From assembly GCF_040054535.1 (NCBI RefSeq), contig NC_090780.1, positions 13,654,501 through 13,718,500 on the forward strand: DNA of 64,000 bases, in the 5' to 3' direction. Under the pieces are notes generated by a model. The model was not told where the DNA came from, did not search any database, and saw only the letters and a program-made list of their open reading frames with translations. Source of the stretch: Antennarius striatus (lineage: Eukaryota; Chordata; Actinopteri; Lophiiformes; Antennariidae). Of this stretch, positions 39,017 through 50,669 are shown piece after piece. Numbering within the stretch: position 1 is the stretch's first letter; the number at the start of each line of letters is the position of its first letter. Position numbers and translations under genes: made by a program.

Positions 39017-42000
39017 TCAGGTAGAGTCAGAGTCATTTGTGATGACATCTTGATCCAAATCTTCCTCTCTGTTGACCCTCTTGCTTGCCTCAGAGTCAGA
39101 ATCCTGGGCATGAAGAAGAACACACATGAAGAACACTTGACAAACTTGCACAAACTTGCAGTGTTCAGTGCTGTATGTTCACAAAGAAACAACGCACTGA
39201 ACACTTTCCCTTTCATCTTTATCATTTGCTAATCATTAGCAAGTGGACGAACCAGTTATCTTATCAAACCACCACTCTCTATAGTGTGAACCACTTGTTG
39301 ACTGAACTGCACGGATTAAACTTCACAAAGAAAAGCACAGAGCTTTTATAACCAACTGTTAAAAATGTCTGCTTCCTAGCTCTTAAAACACAACCTGTGT
39401 TGTGTTCTAAGTACGCCACCGTCCTTTTCAGAGTCTTTGCGCTGACAGCCTGTGCTTTTGTGCTGATTCTGTGTTTTGTTTATTTCGAATGTTAAGTTCT
39501 ACATGAAACATACAAGAAAAAAAAAACCATTACCCTATTTAAGTTAGTGTATAGCTATTTTTACATTTGTGTACCAGATAAATAACCATATTTCTACTAG
39601 ATCTTCAAAATTCCTCACACTTTGTACAGAAACACACCAGATCATTAGCTAACCTTCTTTAACACATGAGAGATTAAAAAACCATAGAAGGAGAATGGGT
39701 TGAACTCTATAGTTGTAAATATAAGCTCACTCGGCTCTTGATACCAAAAGCATGGTTCAAACAAGCACAAAGACTGGAAAAAAGAAGATTCAGAAGAAAA
39801 TTAACTGGTAATGAATCATAAACCAGCTTGGAGTTTATATAACATACATTCTTCTTCTCCTTTCGGCTTTCCCATTCAGGGGTCGCCACAGCGAATCACT
39901 TTCCTCCATCTAACCCTGTCTTCTGCATCCTCTTCTCTCACACCAACTACCTTCATGTCCTCTTTCACTACATCCATAAACCTCCTCTTTGGTCTTCCTC
40001 TAGGCCTCCTGCCTGGCAGTTCAAAACTCAGCATCCTTCTACCAATATATTCACTATCTCTCCTCTGGACATGTCCAAACCATCTCAGTCTGGCTTCTCT
40101 GACTTTATCTCCAAAACCTCTAACATGTGCTGTCTCTCTGATGTACTCATTCCTGATCCTATCCATCCTGGTCACTCCCAAAGAGAACCTCAGCATCTTC
40201 ATCTCTGCTACCTCCAGCTCTGTCTCCTGTCTTTTCCTCAGTGACACTGTCTCTAGACCAAACAACATCACTACAGTTTTGTACACCTTTCCTTTCATTT
40301 TAGCTGAAACTCTTCTATCACACACCACACCTGACCCTTTTCTCCACCCGTTCCATCCTACCTGTACACACTTCTTCACCTCTTTTCCACACTCTCCATT
40401 GCTCTGGACTGTTGACCCTAAGTACTCCAACTTCTTGATCTCTTCTCCCTGTAACCTCACTCATCCACAGAATATAATTCCAGTAATAACAGGTACCTCT
40501 TCCTCTGACGACTCTTGCTGCACCAGTGAATGTGGCTCCTCCTCATCACCATCATCCTCACTTTCTTGTGACCTCTGAGATAAAATCTCCTCACCCTGCA
40601 ACAAATGTTATTGTCTTGAGTGAAATGTCTCGAATATAAACAGACACACTTGGGAAGTTTGCTGTTGGTTTACCTTCAGGTTACGATTCTTCAGGTTTCC
40701 CATCCAAAATGCCTCCTGACAGTTGTTGAGCGTCAGCATGGCTCTGACTCTACAAAGAAATTGCTCCAGACTCTTCTTTATCGCTGGGACGTGGTTGGTC
40801 AGGCTTGTGTCCTGGCGAATCTGAATCCCAGCACATTATGACAAAGGTCATTGATTACAGAGCACCTGTGGATTAGCAGACGTCCTCTCCAAACTCTAAA
40901 TTAACAGGAGTACCAACGACACTTGGCCCTGGTGCACAAAGATGGATGTATCCAACTAAAAATTAAGTGTGATAGAAGGACAGAAGAAAGTGAGATCTGT
41001 AGCTACCTTGGAGTGTCCACACATGTGTTGGAGCTGTCGGTTGCTGAGTTGCAATGTTTTCAGTAAGCTCTGGACATCCTCCTTGAAAAGACAAGGGACC
41101 ATAGTCACTTCACCGGCGGTGCTTTTATTCACAGATTAGCCTTGAGTCCCATGTTTATCAGTATAATGTCACTGTTTAAGCCATACATAACAGTTAATAT
41201 GATATTACCAAGGTGACCTTCATATTCACCTTGTGCTTTTTAAAACTGTTGTCCAGTAAAGGCATCCCCAACTTCAGGAAAGACTCCAGAAACAGGCGAC
41301 CATTCTACCGATGGAATATTAAAGTTAGTTGATACAAAGGAAAGAGCTGCTTCACCAGAAGGAGTGAAGAAGTGTTTTTAACAGCCAGCTCACCTTCAGG
41401 CACACATTGAGTACAGCCCTAGAATCAAACATCTGTAATAAAGAGATCAGAGGACAAATGTGAGCAGATTAACGTAACTGACAAACACAGATAACAGCGG
41501 AGATTAAACAGGTTAAATTAATGAGATTTAATCATAACAAAATAAGGTTAAAAGTGAAAATCAGTGCATCCACAGACATACACTCATCTAACAGACCTTA
41601 ACTAGGTTGACCAGGATAAAAAAGTCTCTGACAGCCAGGTTCCACGTCAGCAGCTTCTCACTCCGAGCCTGTAAAGGAATGAATCGTGTGTAGTTTTCAA
41701 TACAGTTTGGTCTCATTTATGAGTTATTTGAGAACAGGATGTTGGGGAAAAATTAAAAGAGAGACATGCATGAAATTACAGAGCCAAGAATAGACTCATT
41801 GGATTCATCCGTGCTTCATTCATATCAAGAAGTCACCACTGAAAATGTTTTTGTGGCTCTGATTAAGTGAATGACTCGGTGCAGTGCTACACCTGATGGC
41901 TGACCTCATTGTCGTCACTTGTTTTGTAAGCAGGAATCCTCCTGGCAGCCTTTTCCAGCTCGACCATCAACACTTTATAGAACACAAGGAATGTTTGCCT

Positions 42001-45000
42001 GAAGGAGAAAAAAAATGAGACAAAGCACAAACAAATACAAAACATTTGAGTTTTGTCTAACAACCTGACTCACAAGTTAGCTTCTATTTTATTATAAGAT
42101 AACCAAGAACAAAGATGATGGTGATGAGGGTCTACCTGCTGAGAGTGGGCCATGATGAACAGCTCTCATCCTTTGAGGTATTAACAAGCTCAGGGATTCC
42201 CTCTCCAGCTATTTCCTCCACTGCCTTCAGAATATCCTCGACATGTTCCAGGTAGATTCTGTAGACAAAAGATGTGCGATAAAAACAAAGAAACATAAAT
42301 AGCATGTATGAATAGATGAAGAGGCAGAAATCACGTCCACTGTGTCTTGAAGCTTAACCTTCATGTCTAACAGTTCTCCTTCTGTGTGAGTCTCAGAAAC
42401 GCTAAGCAACTTAATTTATGTTAAGTGATGACAAACATAGCAGTTCTCCTAAGATACGACATCCGACATACTAACAGTCGGATGTCGGTATCTCCAGGAA
42501 TGTCCAAATCTACTTCCCCTTTCAGCCACAACCCCTGCCGAGCAACACTGTCCCATACACACATCTCTGACAGTTATCACCCTTGTCTCACCCAATTATA
42601 GATGGAATTTAACATACAGATGGTGCCAAACTCATGAGCACAATAGGTTCTGAGAGGCTGTTTGTAAACTGAATTGTTCGTGAGTCTTTATAAAGTAAAT
42701 TCCAATCTATAATTGCAAGATTGTTGGAGACGTGTCTATGGAGCGGTGCTGCAGACGTTCTTGGAAAACTTTTTGTCATATGTTAGCCATCATACATTAT
42801 GCCAGTGTTAATGTATCAATTGGGCTTTAAAACAAGTATCAGCTAATTTCTATTTATTGTTGCGTACATGTTTTCTCTTGTGTATAATTGTTTACTTCTG
42901 AATAAGCAGACACACCTTAGGAGAGAGTGAAGCGCTTCGTTAAATTTGCTCCCTCGCTCTTTCTCCCCGGTGGCCGTCACCCAGACTTGGCACAGGAAGC
43001 TCTTCGCTACAGAAGCTGAAGAAAGAAGTATCATCGATTCAGCATCAGAAGTACATTAAAGAAGAGACGCTTTAGACGTATAGCCAGACCTTTCTTTTCT
43101 CTGTATGCAGCGGGGTTCCCTCCTTTCTCTGACACAGTGGACAGAAGCTGTGAGAGACTCAGGGCTGTGCTTAGACTCGGCACTGTGCTGCTGAAATTCA
43201 CCAGATACTGAAAGCTGTGTCTGAACAAAACAAGAAGAGACCAAGATATGCTTGATTCTGTCATCACACTAAGACACAACAGAGGCCATTCAATACAAAC
43301 ACAAATAACTCACTTCACAAGCTGTTCCAGGTTCAGCTCAGCACCACCCTCCTTTAGGCGCCCAGCCAGGACGCCCAGCGCCTTCTTCAGTAACCCTCGT
43401 TGTCCTGGCTGGCTGAATCCAGACCTAGCGAGTACAAACACACATTAAACAATGTCCTACACGAGGCTGAACACGCTCAAACTTCACTGTTCTGATGATT
43501 TATCCAGGTAAAAGAGTTCATATCTGATATGAAAATGGTGCTAGCCTTCCTCACCAGCTGAAGGCTCTGTTCAGGACTTGCAGCAGTAGGTGGTAGGCTG
43601 ATGACATCAGATGATGCTCCTGAACATCTGTAGCAGGTCCGTCCACAACGCCGTTATTCTCAGCCAGCAATGCCTGGAAAAAAAAACCCACTCAAAAACT
43701 TGCATGAAAAAAATTTGAAAGAGACAAGTTCAAACTCACACCTGGTGTGTTGCATCACACACAAACTACTTTAGAAGTTAAGATTATTTGCATTTAAGCA
43801 CAAATTAAAAATCTGAATTAAAAACTGGTGAGTAGAACCTCTTGTACCTGAAAATGGTTGTGGCAGTTCTCCAGGTGTGAGCAGAGGGCAGGAAGTAGCT
43901 GGATGCAACAGGAAGCGATATCCTTGGCGCTCCTCTGCTGCAGGTGTGAGAACCCAACGCTCTTAGAAGTCCTTCCCTGTGGGATAGAAAAAATCATGAA
44001 GTCTTGTCTCATTATGGCTGGATTTGACAGTTCTTATTGATAGTTCAAAAATGCTGTTCCTCAGGCTATTTGTTCTCCATTTGAATGTAGGAAATCTAAA
44101 TAAGCAGTTTTTCTCTAATTTATGATGACTTCTGATTGATGTTTGCCTCAATAAGCATCGGTTTGTTTTTCTCTACCTTGAGGAAAGGGGCTCTCATTGC
44201 AGGTGCAACTGTGAGACTGAACTCTAGTTTGGAAAGCATATCCTCCAGCAGGAAAACCATTTCAGCAGGACCCAGCAGGACCTCATCTCGCACCTTCAGT
44301 CACATCAAATAGTAGAGGAAAAGCAGAACTTAATTTGTGTTCTTACATGTGGTGCAAAACAAATCTGATTCCCCCCCCCCTCATGATTTGAAAGCCATGA
44401 TTTTCTCTTCAAAAAGGTTCTAACCTTGGTGTGGAACTCAGAGTCCAGCAGTGACCTGGAGAGCAGGCCGCACTGCAGCACACTCAGAACCTCAAAGTCT
44501 AGCTCCCTGAAAAATGCTCTGCAGGAACCCAGACTGACTCCTTGCTTGATTGCCTTTTCTTTCTCTGGCTGCTCCTTTAGCAGAAGCACAATCACATTTC
44601 AGCTCAGATCCTTTGACCATCAGATGAATGTGAGGGTCCTGGATTTACCTGCTGAGTTTTATCCACTTCGGTCGTCTCCTCGAGCTGGGAGCAGCTCTCT
44701 GAGGAGTTCTTACCAGGGGCCTTCCTCTTCTTCCCTGCCCCACCTAAATTATAGAAAACGCTAAATAATATTCATTATTCGGAGTATGCAGTTTCATCTG
44801 CCAAAATGTCCTCTCTTAGGCACACTGACCTTTCTTTGCCCTATTCACAGGAGAAGTGGACAGAGGTGAAATCCCATCTATGTTCTCTCCGTCAAAGTTT
44901 GCAGCAGGTGGAACATAGCCGGGTGTTTCTGAAGCACAGATGAAAAAGTGCATAATTTATAATAAATAAATAAATCTCTAGAAGAACTGATATTCATGAC

Positions 45001-48000
45001 ATAAAGGAGGCGACGGTTAGAGCATTGATGGATCACCTGCCAAAGCCCTTTCCAACAGTGTCTGAAGGTATGTGATGTTCTGGAGACGAGTCATCACTTT
45101 CATCTTCATCTCAATGTCTTTTTGTGTACAGAATGAATTTATGACCTATAAAAAAGGGAGGCCAGACACGGCATTAGTCAGGCATCGCTACGTTTGAGGA
45201 AAGCAATCTGTGCAAATACATCACACCCATTTGAAGTGAACATGCAGTTACCTCTCTGAACCAGTTAATGGTGAGAAACAGCAAAGTACAGAGAAATTCC
45301 CTCTCAGCTTTTGACATGCTCTCCATCTTCTCTACGACATCCATGTTGGTTAAGATCAAAGGGCAGCCTGTTTAACATAAAACATTCACATTACTTTTTC
45401 AGCTACAGAAACAAGATTCCTATGAAGATAAATATTATATGATTCATCCTCCATTCCTTTGGTGAGTCTAGAGAACAGAAGAATGTTCTGGATTCATTAA
45501 CAGAGGAAATGACCTTCAGAGTCACCTTAAAATACACTTTCATTGGAAAACTCACAAAACAAAATCTGTAGCAAATTCCAAAAATCAACTGATGAAATCT
45601 GGTATATGGAGATATCAGTTTTGCTGAAGTTTGTATGTACACTCATTATAGATGGCTTAATAAATGGATGGATGTATTGATGACTATATGTACTCGTCAT
45701 TTTTATGTTGGGGGATAGAAAAACAAGACTAGCCTCTTAGAAAAAAGAAGTGAATTCCACTTTCTCACCCAGCAGGGCGTCAATCTCCTCAAGGTCTCCA
45801 TTGTGTCTTTTCTCCTCACAGAGTCGCAAGAGGCGAAAGAAAGGAGACAGACAGAGAGGGGAGACACGCCTTCCCCACGAAACACAGGAATAAACAAATC
45901 CAACAGTTCATTATTTACACACACATTTGTAAATGGAAATTAGATTATTGTACAGCAGAAACACGTCAGGGACTAATTAATTTCTTTGAGGTAACTGACT
46001 TGTGTGGCTTCTGGCTTTTATTGCTGCTCTGCTGCTCTTTGTGTTGCATGTCTTTGGCCAGCAAGGGCAGCAGATTGATGGCAATGCCTCCCTGACTTTC
46101 CTCCTCATCCAGATTATACATCACACTGGCTGGAAAGGGAAAGGACCTGAGGTACGCAGACGGCAGGCATTATTGACGTTAATCATAAGAAATCACCTGT
46201 AATTAAATAAAAAGTGCATTCTTACGCTTCCTGTTGTCTATCACTCACCCTGATATTTCTGGGCCCAGATCAACGACAAAGTCAACCTGAAAGTCGTCAA
46301 GGACACTACCTCCGATTGTTTCCTGTAGACAGTGGAAAAATGTATGACTACAATGATTTGTCTAAGTCAGGGATTCCCAAAGTGTTGTGCGCGCACCCCC
46401 CGTGGTGCGCGAGCTGCCGCTAGGGGGTGCGCGAGTGTAATGACAGCTGAGCACCTTGAAATACATAAATAATTAAATAAATAATTTACACACTTTTTAA
46501 TGGAGGATTAACAGTTTAAATATTTAAATTCATTCACGGAAATCATTTGTAATTTTCAATTAAAAAACGTTTTGGGAAAATTTTAAATAAATAAAAAATA
46601 CCCAAAATGCACTTGGCTTTCTGCTAGCTACATGCTAGCTTGTTGTGATAGCAACAACAATAATATGCTGAAATGCTGGTTGAAAATGGGCAGTCTGTCC
46701 GGTATTAAATCTGGGAGAAATGAAAGAGGACAGGATACATTGGCCACAACTGAGAGCTGTGCAGTCTACCAGGCTGAAGAAATCGAGCAGGAAAAATAGA
46801 GTGATGATGACGAGACAGGGGAAACTGAAAATGAGGAGCACAGAACACAGAAAACTCACCCGGACACTTCATCGGGAGAAGGGGGCAAAGAACAAAATGA
46901 GACTCGTACTCGAAAGAGAAAATATGATGTTGAACTTGGGCCTTTGTTATTTTGATTCTTTGTGGCGGAGTAGCATATTTGTTACCATTTAATAACTGTT
47001 AGTTTATTAAATAGGCCTATTTGTTACATAGTAATAACTGCTGTTCATCACTCATCTGTAGTCGGCTCGCGCGGCGACCATTTTGACTTAAAATATTGTT
47101 ATTGTCATTTTTATATTGTTACTATTATTCTCCCCACCGTTTCTAAAGTGAGAGATCATTAGGCCCATTATTGCACAATCTATTCTGTGTTAACAGGAGC
47201 CTATATTATTAAGCTTGATACCTATATGGCTATAAAGTTACGCCTTTTCTTTCTTTTTTTTCATGTTTCGGGCATTGGGGTGCGTCAGCTAAGTCGGGAG
47301 GTAGAAGTGGGTGCGCGGCCTGAAAAGTGTGGGAACCGCTGGTCTAAGTAATTAAAACTGAAAAATGGATAAACCCTTGAGACATACCAAAACCTGTGGG
47401 TGTAGAGTGGAGGTCATGATCAGGTTGGCCAGTTCATCATAATACAAAGCAGCGGCCTCAGGGGAGCTCTCACTGCTCGACTTCACCAGCTCCAACAAGG
47501 CCGTCACCTGAAAGAAACACACACAAAGACATCCAGTCTCAGACTGGCATCTGTTGTGACTGAGGAACACACTCCACAAACATCTACACACTTTTTTGCT
47601 TGATTTATTCCAATTGTTATTAAATGCTGACAATGTATCACAGGTATGAATATAAGAATGCAGATCATACAGTTATTGTCAAAGAATAAAAAAGTACCAG
47701 GTAAATACCAGGTACTGCTTGATAAAATAAATAGAGCTAACTAAAAAAAAAAAAAATGTAAATGTAATCTAAATATATTTGTCAAACTTCAATAACCAAA
47801 AGAAAGCGTTTCCATCACAGCTGCATGGATAATCTCCTCAACACAAATGAAAAAACAAGAAAAACCCTGGTATTGTAACAAGCAAGTTCATGAGCAGCTT
47901 TTCTTTTCAAGCTCTAACCCTTGGGGTATATAAAGGAGATCAGATTCAAAGCACCAGACCTCGTGTATCACAGCTAAAACACACTTCTAAACTGTAATTA

Positions 48001-50594
48001 AAAGCCACACGTAGAATAAAAACCAAATGAATGATAATCAAACTATAACCTTAAATCACATGAACTCGTCAGCTTGATACTTTGTGTTTGATACGCACCT
48101 GTCTGAAAGTCTCCCGGGGTAGTGAGCCATCCTGCGGCTCCATCCCTTTAGGCCTACAGGGAAACAGAGAGTGAGTCAAACCACAGAGCTACGGGGACAG
48201 TTTGAACTGGAACAATAGTGCTTACACCTGTGAGGAACAGTCGTACCTGCTGGCCCCCATGCTGCCGACAATCATGACAGCACCAATGATCCCAATACGC
48301 TTGTACTTGGGGAGAGTGCTGGACAGCTGTTTGCGGATAACAATGTGCATATCATCCTGTATAGGAAAAAACATAAGTGGAGCAGTGGGTGAGTGGACAA
48401 GAAGAGTCAGGAAAGGCCTTGAATGAAAACAGTGAAGTGTGTCATGGATGTTCACCTGGATATGAGATCCCTTCTGCTGCTGCCCAAAGGCCAGAACACT
48501 CAAAATGTGGAAGAGTCTGCGGATCTGTTGGGGTGTGAGGTTGTCCATGTAGTCCAGGATTCCCTTTAACAAATATGCTCAATTAAAAAGTCTACTAAAC
48601 ACAATGGAGCAAAACTGTTACAGAACACCATGATAGACTTTTCCGAGGTTAGTTTGATTAGCAGCTACAGCAGCAAATATGTGCAGCATCTCCTCACCTT
48701 GATAAAGACAGCATATGAAGCTAATTCTGAAGGCTTTTCCGCAACCAGACCACAGAGCAGCTCCAGAGCCGTGTCGACCTCACCACCTACACCGCTACAC
48801 ACATGGGTCACTAGGGCACCCACCACCTCCTACAATGAAGGTACAAGATGGGGAATTAAAATAACTCGTTCATTTATGTTCAACAACTCATCTTAAATTC
48901 AAACCAAACCCCACCTGCTGGCAGTAGGAGTCAAAGGCAGTGAAAGCGTGTTGGTACATGTGTCCACCGAACGGCACCACACAGGGGTCAGGAGATCGCA
49001 GCAATGTCAGAGCTAGAGCCAGGACGGAGGGGAAGTACCCTCGCATTACCTGCAGCATCACCATTAATACGTGTTATTCAACTAAATGTCATAAATCACA
49101 ACTGATCACATTGACTTTTGTTAATTGATGTACAGTGCAACAAATATTTTTAATTATGCTACTACTTTGTGTTGAAGACTGAAACCACCTGAGTGTAATC
49201 CCTGAAGGTCTTCTGGAGCAGAGCCTCCTGGATCAGCCCATTCCTCAGTTTTACCTTCAGCAACCTCTCTGCCCCCCGCCGGCTCTGGTTGGCATTGGTG
49301 GAGTGAAGGATGAAGAGCACCAGCAGATCTATTACCTGACATAGCAGAGTATTTAATAAGAGGAGATGGATATACACTACCAGCCAAATGTCTGGACACA
49401 CCTTCTCACTCAGTGGTTTTTCTTTACTTTTATTACTTTCTGCATTGGAAATTCTCATAGTTTTGATGAATTAAGTGTGAGAATCTACTATGTAAATACA
49501 GTAATCATGAAAATAAAGGAAAACATTACATGAGAAAGTTGTGTCCAACCTTTTGGCTGGTAGTGTATATTTGACATACTGTAATTGTTATACAAATGTA
49601 ATTTTCTGTGCAAACCTAAACTCTGTGTGGCTGACATGAAGGTTTGATTTGTGTTTTTTAAACTTCACTTACATTTTTAAAACATAGTCAAAATTTACAA
49701 ACCATATTTTACAACCATTCCCATTCCTACTAGCTCATATGGGAAAATCATTTTACATTGGTACTTTAAATGTAACTTTATACGTTTATTTCTCTGAGAA
49801 AACCCTTAACAGAGGAGATGATGCTCACCTTATGATCCTCTGCTTCATCCACTGACTCGATTGCCTTTTGAAAAACAGTAAAACATCAATAAGCAATGCT
49901 GAAATTGAGAGAACTGTTGGAGATGACAGGTAAAAAAAGACATGAAAGTATCAGCAGTTACTGATCAAATAAAGGGATTCAAAACTCATGTCCCACCTTG
50001 AGCCAAGCCTCCGATATCGCTTTCTGGAATCGCACTGCTGACTTGATTCCATCTAACAGTAATGTGATGCTGTCCTGGTTGCTTCCAGCTGCTGGTGTGG
50101 ACGGTGACCTACTCCCAAACCAGACACTTTTATGTTAAGTGTTCAGGAGGGCAATATAACGAAGCTACTAGCCTATTTCAAAACAGCTTATGACAAGATA
50201 TATTGGTTTATATTTGTGAGTGAACTAGAATCTTCCTGGTCTTACCCTCCTGGTCTTTTGTTCTTCAGGCGGCTCTGGGATGCCTGCAGCACTGAAGGCA
50301 ATATGCACTGCTCCAACTCCAGTTTTTTATGGAGGTTAACCACCACCTTAGATGGCAAATACATTTAATATTACAATTAACCACACAACAACCAGGAGAC
50401 AAATATAAATGCACAGTTGTGCAACACACTGACCTCGCAGGCGTCGGAGGCTGATACAGAATGAAGGATGAACTTTACCACCACGGGCAGGTCTTCTAGC
50501 TGAACAGAAGCCAAGGTGGACATGACAGCTTCACGAACCTAAGAGAAGAAAGTAACATCCATTCTCCATTCAACAATTCACCAAAACTAAGCAT

Positions 50595-50669
<75 letters not shown>

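Noticed and set aside
39811..40578. 255-codon plus-strand frame
   Set aside because: Antisense shadow of the LINE fragment and of fancd2 exon 42.
45703..45924. The 73-codon minus-strand frame over fancd2 exon 23 as the coding frame
   Set aside because: The neighbouring frame reads [19 protein letters not shown], which matches FANCD2, while the longer open frame does not.
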